Source of the DNA: Lentisphaeria bacterium UBA1829
GTDB taxonomy: Bacteria; Verrucomicrobiota; Lentisphaeria; Victivallales; UBA1829
NCBI GenBank assembly: GCA_002338895.1
Contig: DDJH01000240.1
Location: forward strand, 7,780 to 18,251
Direction of reading: 5' to 3'
Length of the DNA stretch: 10,472 nucleotides
Shown here: positions 6,743 through 10,472 of the stretch, one piece after another
Layout: each line of letters starts with the position of its first letter
How positions within the stretch are numbered: the first letter of the stretch is position 1
Program-made: the position numbers and the translations under genes
Notes under the pieces: generated by a model
Database searches by the model: none
Seen by the model: the letters and a program-made list of their open reading frames with translations, nothing else
What the model was told of the DNA's origin: nothing

Positions 6743-7759
6743 ATGCTAAAAACGTTTACGCGCCCGGCAATGATCTTTATTCCGTTTCTGCTCGGCGTAC
6801 TGTTTCCCCAGGCCCATGTTCTGAACGATCCACCCTATAACGCAGTCCGATGGGCTCTTGCGGTGATGGTGTTTCTTTCGTGTCTGCAGATCCGGTTTTC
6901 CGAACTGAAACCCAGACGGGAACACTGGCATCTGCTGGGAATGAATCTTCTGATGGGAATTGTTCCGTATTTTGCGCTCCGGCTTCTGATTCCGGGAAAT
7001 CCGGTTCTGGCGAACGCGGCGTTTTTTGTCGGAATCACGCCGACGGCGACGGCGGCGCCGGTGGTGATCGCATTTCTCAACGGACGGATCGGATTTGCAC
7101 TGACGGGGTTCACGATTACGAATGTGTTTGTATCCCTGTCGCTGCTTCTCCTTCTTCCGATGGTGACGGGGAACTTTACGGTGAGCTTCATCGGCCAGGT
7201 GGCAATAACGCTGCTGCAGGTGATCGCGCTTCCGTTTCTTGCGGCGCTGATTCTGCGGAAGATCTGGCCGGGAATCCGGGATCTGCCGAAGAAACTGAAG
7301 ACGTTTTCGTTTCTTCTATGGTCGTTCACGCTGTTCATTCTGGCGGCGATTGCGCGGGAATATTTTATAGAGAATCCGCAGGTTTCGCGCTGGAACATTG
7401 TGGGCATTGCGGTGATTTCGGCACTCATCTGCATCTGCAACTTCTGGTTCGGGAAATATCTTGCGCCGAAACGTTACCGCCGGGAGTGCAGCCAGCTGCT
7501 CGGGCAGAAGAACACGACATTCACGATGTATCTGGCACTGCATTATGCCAGTGCGCTGGTGGCGATGGGACCGATTTTTTACATTGTCTGCCACAACACC
7601 TGGAACGCATGGCAGATGTACCAGTACGACCGCCGGAAATTTCTGCGTCAGAAGCGGCACGATGCATCCCGGCCGGAGGAGCATGCTGAAAAACGGTCCG
7701 CCAGCGGGATGGAAAAATCCCGGAAAAAAAACCGGAAGAAAATGACGGATAAGACTTGA
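6743..7759 (+). CDS. Bile acid:sodium symporter (SBF/BASS)-like membrane transporter
   Basis: A 338-residue hydrophobic protein with about nine visible membrane segments: near residues 8-24, 36-50, 64-83, 88-112, 118-140, 148-171, 187-205, 218-236 and 262-283. GITPTATAAPVV at 97-108 and LGQKNTTF at 253-260 resemble the conserved half-repeat motifs of the BASS/SBF superfamily. That family moves organic anions with sodium across the inner membrane. The substrate cannot be told; bile acids should not be assumed. After the last membrane segment comes a strongly basic tail (about 294-338, rich in Lys and Arg), longer than the core family needs. The tail codes include eight A in a row at 7724-7731. 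A very good ribosome site, AAGGAGGT at 6726-6733, lies 9 nt before the ATG. The gene stands alone between a terminator and the rpmA promoter. Confidence 0.8.
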   Translation: MLKTFTRPAMIFIPFLLGVLFPQAHVLNDPPYNAVRWALAVMVFLSCLQIRFSELKPRREHWHLLGMNLLMGIVPYFALRLLIPGNPVLANAAFFVGITPTATAAPVVIAFLNGRIGFALTGFTITNVFVSLSLLLLLPMVTGNFTVSFIGQVAITLLQVIALPFLAALILRKIWPGIRDLPKKLKTFSFLLWSFTLFILAAIAREYFIENPQVSRWNIVGIAVISALICICNFWFGKYLAPKRYRRECSQLLGQKNTTFTMYLALHYASALVAMGPIFYIVCHNTWNAWQMYQYDRRKFLRQKRHDASRPEEHAEKRSASGMEKSRKKNRKKMTDKT

Positions 7760-7783
7760 CTTTTCAGAAAGATGTGGCATATT
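7756..7783 (+). promoter_or_regulatory. Probable rpmA promoter
   Basis: TTGACT at 7756-7761 (5/6 match to TTGACA) overlaps the TGA stop of the transporter gene. CATATT at 7778-7783 (4/6 match) follows after 16 nt. A second GCATATT lies at 7792-7798, which could offer an alternative -10 but has no matching -35. Confidence 0.55.
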
Positions 7784-7832
7784 TCTACTTTGCATATTAT
7801 GAACCATACACAGATGTGAAGGAGTATCGGAA

Positions 7833-8087
7833 ATGGCACATAAGAAAGGTCAGTCGAGCAGCAGAAACGGTCGTGACAGCAAGCCGAAGATGCTGGGAAT
7901 CAAAGCGTTTGGCGGCGAGTATGTCACCGCGGGGAGCATCATTGTCCGTCAGCGCGGGACGCGGATCCATGCGGGCAAGAATGTCGGATGCGGCAGAGAC
8001 TACACGCTGTTCGCCCTCAAGAGCGGAACCGTCCAGTTCGGAGATTGTGCGAAGAAGGATGTTTCCGTGATTCCGGATGCGGAATAA
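7833..8087 (+). CDS. rpmA: 50S ribosomal protein bL27
   Basis: An 84-residue protein starting [19 protein letters not shown], followed by LGIKAFGGE and the conserved [19 protein letters not shown] core. This is a clear full-length bL27, whose flexible N-terminus reaches the peptidyl transferase centre. There is no N-terminal presequence of the Firmicutes kind. AAGGAG at 7819-7824 lies 8 nt before the ATG. In most bacteria rpmA follows rplU (bL21) directly; here the gene upstream is the membrane transporter. It has its own promoter and a terminator behind it, so it appears to be transcribed alone. obgE, the usual downstream partner, follows 92 nt later. Confidence 0.98.
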   Translation: MAHKKGQSSSRNGRDSKPKMLGIKAFGGEYVTAGSIIVRQRGTRIHAGKNVGCGRDYTLFALKSGTVQFGDCAKKDVSVIPDAE

Positions 8088-8114
8088 GTTCAGATTTTTA
8101 TCTGATTGTTTAAG

Positions 8115-8141
8115 CCCGGCCCTGTTTGGTCGGGTTTTTTT
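8115..8141 (+). terminator. Rho-independent terminator between rpmA and obgE
   Basis: CCCGGCC (8115-8121) pairs with GGTCGGG (8128-8134), including one G-T pair, around a CTGTTT loop, and is followed by seven T. A weaker A/T-rich hairpin, TCAGAT with ATCTGA (8090-8105), lies just upstream after the rpmA stop. Confidence 0.85.
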
Positions 8142-8179
8142 ATGGATTTTTCGTAAACGAACGGAGAGAGCCTGAGAGA

Positions 8180-9202
8180 ATGTTTATCGACAAAGCAGTC
8201 ATTACGGTCAAAGCGGGGAACGGGGGCAACGGATGCTGCAGTTTCCGGCGGGAGGCCTATATTCCGAAAGGCGGACCGAACGGCGGAGACGGCGCTCCGG
8301 GAGGAGATGTGATCTTTGTCGGAGATCCGGGCCAGCTGACACTTCTGGACTTTATTTACAACACGCGCTTCGCCGCACAGGACGGCGGACACGGCAAAGG
8401 CAAGGATATGCACGGACGCCGGGGAAAGGATTTGCGGATCAAGGTTCCGGTCGGGACCGTGGTCCGTCTGGCGGCGACGGGCGATCTTCTGGCGGATATC
8501 GACGAACCGGGGAAAGAGGTTGTCGTAGCGAAAGGCGGCGCCGGCGGACGCGGCAACGCCCGCTTTGCCACCAGCGTGAATCAGGCTCCGAGAGAGCACG
8601 AACCGGGGCAGAAAGTGGATCCGATTGATGTGGAACTGGAACTGAAGATGGTGGCGGATATCGGCCTTGTGGGCTATCCGAATGCGGGGAAATCGACGCT
8701 GCTTTCCGATGTGACGAATGCGAATCCGAAAATAGGCCCCTTCCCGTTTACGACGCTGCACCCGGTGGTCGGAATCATGGAGTATGAGGATTTCGGAAAG
8801 ATCACGGTTGCGGATATCCCGGGACTGGTGGACGGAGCGCACCGGAATGTGGGACTCGGGCACGAGTTTCTGCGCCACATCGAACGGACACGGATGCTGG
8901 TCTATGTGCTCGACATGGGGGGAACCGACGGACGGAATCCGGTCGACGACCTCCATGCGCTTCAGAAGGAGCTGGAGCTGTATTCCGAAGGGCTCTCCAA
9001 GCGAGCGAAACTGATTATTGCCAATAAAATGGATATGGAAGAGAGCGAGAAGAACCTGGACGAACTGCTGAAGGATCTGAAGAAGACTCTTCCGGTTTTC
9101 CCGATGAGTGCGGTGCTGGATCCGGACTTCCACGAACTGAAGGATGTTCTCCGGGATCTTCTTTCGCAGTGTCCGGAGACCCCGGCCATTGCGGTCGAAT
9201 GA
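8180..9202 (+). CDS. obgE: Obg family GTPase (ObgE/CgtA)
   Basis: A 341-residue GTPase with the glycine-rich Obg fold at about 1-157 (starts MFIDKAVITVKAGNGGNG, with GGPNGGDGAPGGDV) and a Ras-like G domain after it. The G motifs are visible in order: P-loop GYPNAGKST at 165-173, the FPFTTL switch I segment, DIPGL, NKMD at 282-285, and SA at 310-311. The family acts in late 50S ribosome assembly and in stress control. There is no C-terminal OCT domain, which is variable in the family. The ATG at 8180 is preferred: GGAGAGAG at 8163-8170 lies 9 nt before it and MFIDKA matches the usual Obg start. An in-frame TTG at 8126 falls inside the upstream terminator. No clear separate promoter was seen in the 38 nt after that terminator, so readthrough from rpmA is possible. 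Confidence 0.97.
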   Translation: MFIDKAVITVKAGNGGNGCCSFRREAYIPKGGPNGGDGAPGGDVIFVGDPGQLTLLDFIYNTRFAAQDGGHGKGKDMHGRRGKDLRIKVPVGTVVRLAATGDLLADIDEPGKEVVVAKGGAGGRGNARFATSVNQAPREHEPGQKVDPIDVELELKMVADIGLVGYPNAGKSTLLSDVTNANPKIGPFPFTTLHPVVGIMEYEDFGKITVADIPGLVDGAHRNVGLGHEFLRHIERTRMLVYVLDMGGTDGRNPVDDLHALQKELELYSEGLSKRAKLIIANKMDMEESEKNLDELLKDLKKTLPVFPMSAVLDPDFHELKDVLRDLLSQCPETPAIAVE

Positions 9203-9224
9203 GAAAAACTGGTTGGAAGACAGA

Positions 9225-9944
9225 GTGAAGGCGGCAGGATCCAGAGTTTTAATCACGGGCGCGGCGAAACGGGTCGGAGCGGAGCTGGCAAGGACCTTTG
9301 CATCCGCGGGGGCCCGTGTCCTTGTCCACTGCAACCGATCGCGGGAAGAGGCGGAGCGTCTAGTCGAGGAACTGGGAGGAGAAAAGGCGGGGCATGGAGT
9401 GGTCTGCTGCGATCTCTCCTCGCCGGAGAATCTTCCCGAGTTGATGGAACAGCTTCCGGAGGATCTTTCCGTTCTGGTCAACAATGCCTCGGTGTTTCTC
9501 CGGGAGGATATTGAGAAGGAGAGTCTGAGATCTGCGGAGAGGCAGTTTGCGATCAACTTCTGGAGTCCGGTGGAGCTGATGCGACTTTTCTTTGAAAAAT
9601 CGACGGCTCCGGAGTTGTCGGTGGTCAATCTTCTGGATCAGGCGATCCGGAAGACGCCGCGCGACTCCTTCAGCTATCTTCTGTCGAAGAAATCACTTGC
9701 GGAGGCGACGCGGGCGGCGGCTCTCCACTATGCGCCGCGTATGCGGGTCAACGGTCTTGCGCCGGGACCGGTTTTTCCGCCGCCTGGACTGGAGCATCTG
9801 CGGATGGAAAAGACGTTGAAGACGATTCCGCTGGGGCGTCCGGTCAATCCGAACGATCTGGCGGAAGCATGCCTGTTTCTGGCAATGAACTCCTCGATCA
9901 CGGGGGAAACGCTGTTTGTCGACTGCGGCCAGAGCCTTCTGTAA
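9225..9944 (+). CDS. Pteridine reductase-type short-chain dehydrogenase
   Basis: With a GTG start at 9225 the protein has 239 residues. It is a classical short-chain dehydrogenase: nucleotide motif TGAAKRVG at 11-18, NNAS at 86-89, Y151 and K155 in YLLSK, and RVNGLAPGP later. Three points mark the PTR1/FolM branch, which reduces dihydro- or oxidised pterins with NADPH: the TGAAKRxG form of the glycine motif; HCNRS after the second strand, with an arginine that suits NADPH; and D138 in VVNLLDQ, 13 residues before the tyrosine, where other members have serine. In Leishmania PTR1 the triad is D181, Y194, K198 with the same spacing. GGAAGA at 9215-9220 precedes the GTG; an in-frame TTG at 9213 is the alternative. 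The gene starts 22 nt after obgE and is probably cotranscribed. The exact pterin substrate is unknown. Confidence 0.85.
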   Translation: MKAAGSRVLITGAAKRVGAELARTFASAGARVLVHCNRSREEAERLVEELGGEKAGHGVVCCDLSSPENLPELMEQLPEDLSVLVNNASVFLREDIEKESLRSAERQFAINFWSPVELMRLFFEKSTAPELSVVNLLDQAIRKTPRDSFSYLLSKKSLAEATRAAALHYAPRMRVNGLAPGPVFPPPGLEHLRMEKTLKTIPLGRPVNPNDLAEACLFLAMNSSITGETLFVDCGQSLL

Positions 9945-9963
9945 AGAATCCGGCAAGGTAGAA

Positions 9964-10010
9964 AAAACCGGAGGAAAAAACATCCGTTTTCTCCTCCGGT
10001 TTTAGTTTTT
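9964..10010. terminator. Bidirectional terminator between convergent genes
   Basis: AAAACCGGAGGA (9964-9975) and TCCTCCGGTTTT (9992-10003) form a perfect 12-bp stem. Further A-T pairs inside lead to a small loop. On the plus strand TTTTAG and a run of T follow. On the minus strand the preceding A run becomes a T run. It sits between the plus-strand dehydrogenase gene and the minus-strand QueD-like gene, so it can end both. Confidence 0.88.
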
Positions 10011-10036
10011 TTCCCCGGTTTTACGGGGCTTTTGGA

Positions 10037-10472
10037 TCAGTGTTTTTTATATCCGCACTTCGGGCAGACCCCATTGACGAGAGCGACGCCGCAGAGCGGA
10101 CAGCGGTCCTTGGATCCGACCGGCGCATACTCCTGCGTTGCGGCATTGACCCCGCTAGTGAATGTGAGTCTGGCGATATTGAGCTTGTCCTTGAGGAGGT
10201 CGTAGACGATTTTGATCATTCCCTCGACCGTCATGGTCTCCTTTGTCACGACCAGACGAGCCTCCGGATACGCGGTTGCGAGTTCTGTGTGAAACGCCTC
10301 CCCTTTCATTTTATTGGAGGGGGCGCCATTCCGGATTCCCTGTTTTTCATAGACATCGAGAATAGCGGGGAGGAGCGGATCATCCTGGCGGAGGATCAGC
10401 GCATGGTCGAAATTTTTCAGGACATTCCATGCCACTTTCTGGATTTCATTGCATGGGAAAACCATGTTGACA
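10037..10472 (-). CDS. QueD/6-pyruvoyl-tetrahydropterin synthase-like protein with C-terminal zinc ribbon, 5' end outside window
   Basis: The reading frame is open to the right edge, so the N-terminus is missing and the ATG at 10465 is probably internal. About 144 codons are visible. Early on, VNMVFPCNEIQK lines up with the GxxxDFxxLK segment of QueD/PTPS proteins, and FDHALIL matches their LDHxxLN segment with the active-site Asp-His pair. ETMTVEGMIKIVYDLLKDKL matches the NPTxExhAxhIhxxL helix. QueD makes 6-carboxytetrahydropterin on the way to queuosine, and other PTPS homologues work in biopterin or folate routes. Three departures are clear: Pro-Cys replaces Asp-Phe in the first motif; the last strand reads FTSGVNAATQEY, so the usual catalytic Glu of the xETxxxxxxY motif is absent; and the C-terminus adds a zinc ribbon, CPLCG then CPKCG. 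There is also a longer segment before the helix. A QueD paralogue with a changed role is likely. The Zn-binding histidines would lie outside the window. Confidence 0.7.
   Translation of the reverse strand, partial: VNMVFPCNEIQKVAWNVLKNFDHALILRQDDPLLPAILDVYEKQGIRNGAPSNKMKGEAFHTELATAYPEARLVVTKETMTVEGMIKIVYDLLKDKLNIARLTFTSGVNAATQEYAPVGSKDRCPLCGVALVNGVCPKCGYKKH

Noticed and set aside
8126..8179. N-terminal extension of ObgE from a TTG at 8126
   Set aside because: The extension would begin inside the rpmA terminator stem-loop and lacks a ribosome site. The Obg family start MFIDKA fits the ATG at 8180.
9144..9224. Extended start of the dehydrogenase inside obgE
   Set aside because: The extra 27 residues are only the obgE 3' end read in another frame. 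The GTG at 9225 has a better placed ribosome site and gives the usual short N-terminus.
8090..9628. A 512-codon open frame on the minus strand
   Set aside because: It is antisense to obgE and the dehydrogenase gene, both of which have unmistakable motifs. It shows no domain of its own.
10013..10028. Small hairpin CCCCG / CGGGG as a separate terminator
   Set aside because: The stem is five pairs. The minus-strand side is followed by A and not T, and the plus-strand T tail is only four bases. The stronger neighbouring terminator explains the region.

Overview
The window most likely comes from a Lentisphaerota bacterium of the Victivallales type, with fairly high GC. The strongest clue is the order LacI-type regulator, pseudopilin-like protein with an [17 protein letters not shown]-terminus, then a large exported glycoside hydrolase. 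That gene pattern is repeated many times in Lentisphaerae genomes. The assignment is an inference from gene content, because no rRNA gene is present.

Left part (1-1298, + strand): the tail of nadC, a complete ruvA and a small 2H-phosphoesterase-like gene follow each other with only 3-nt gaps, so they look like one operon of NAD synthesis, DNA repair and a putative RNA/nucleotide-processing protein.

Centre (about 1330-6619, + strand): a self-contained carbohydrate-use cassette. A good sigma70-type promoter is followed at its expected start point by an 18-bp LacI-type operator. Then come the lacI-family gene, the pseudopilin gene and a 1085-residue clan GH-A-like glycosidase with a signal peptide, and a perfect 12-bp-stem terminator closes the unit. 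The natural reading is an autoregulated sugar-responsive unit that makes one surface or secreted enzyme plus a pilin-like partner. The sugar cannot be told from sequence.

Right part (6620-10472): an SBF/BASS-type sodium symporter-like gene with its own leader region; rpmA (bL27) with its own promoter and terminator and without rplU in front of it; obgE followed closely by a pteridine-reductase-type short-chain dehydrogenase; a bidirectional terminator; and, convergent on the minus strand and cut by the window edge, a QueD/PTPS-like protein carrying a C-terminal zinc ribbon. The last two genes both point to pterin chemistry.

No rRNA, tRNA, CRISPR array, transposase or phage gene was recognised. 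The window holds mostly ordinary genes. The parts most worth a second look are the LacI/pseudopilin/glycosidase cassette, the 2H protein lacking its first catalytic histidine, and the QueD-like zinc-ribbon protein lacking a usual catalytic glutamate.
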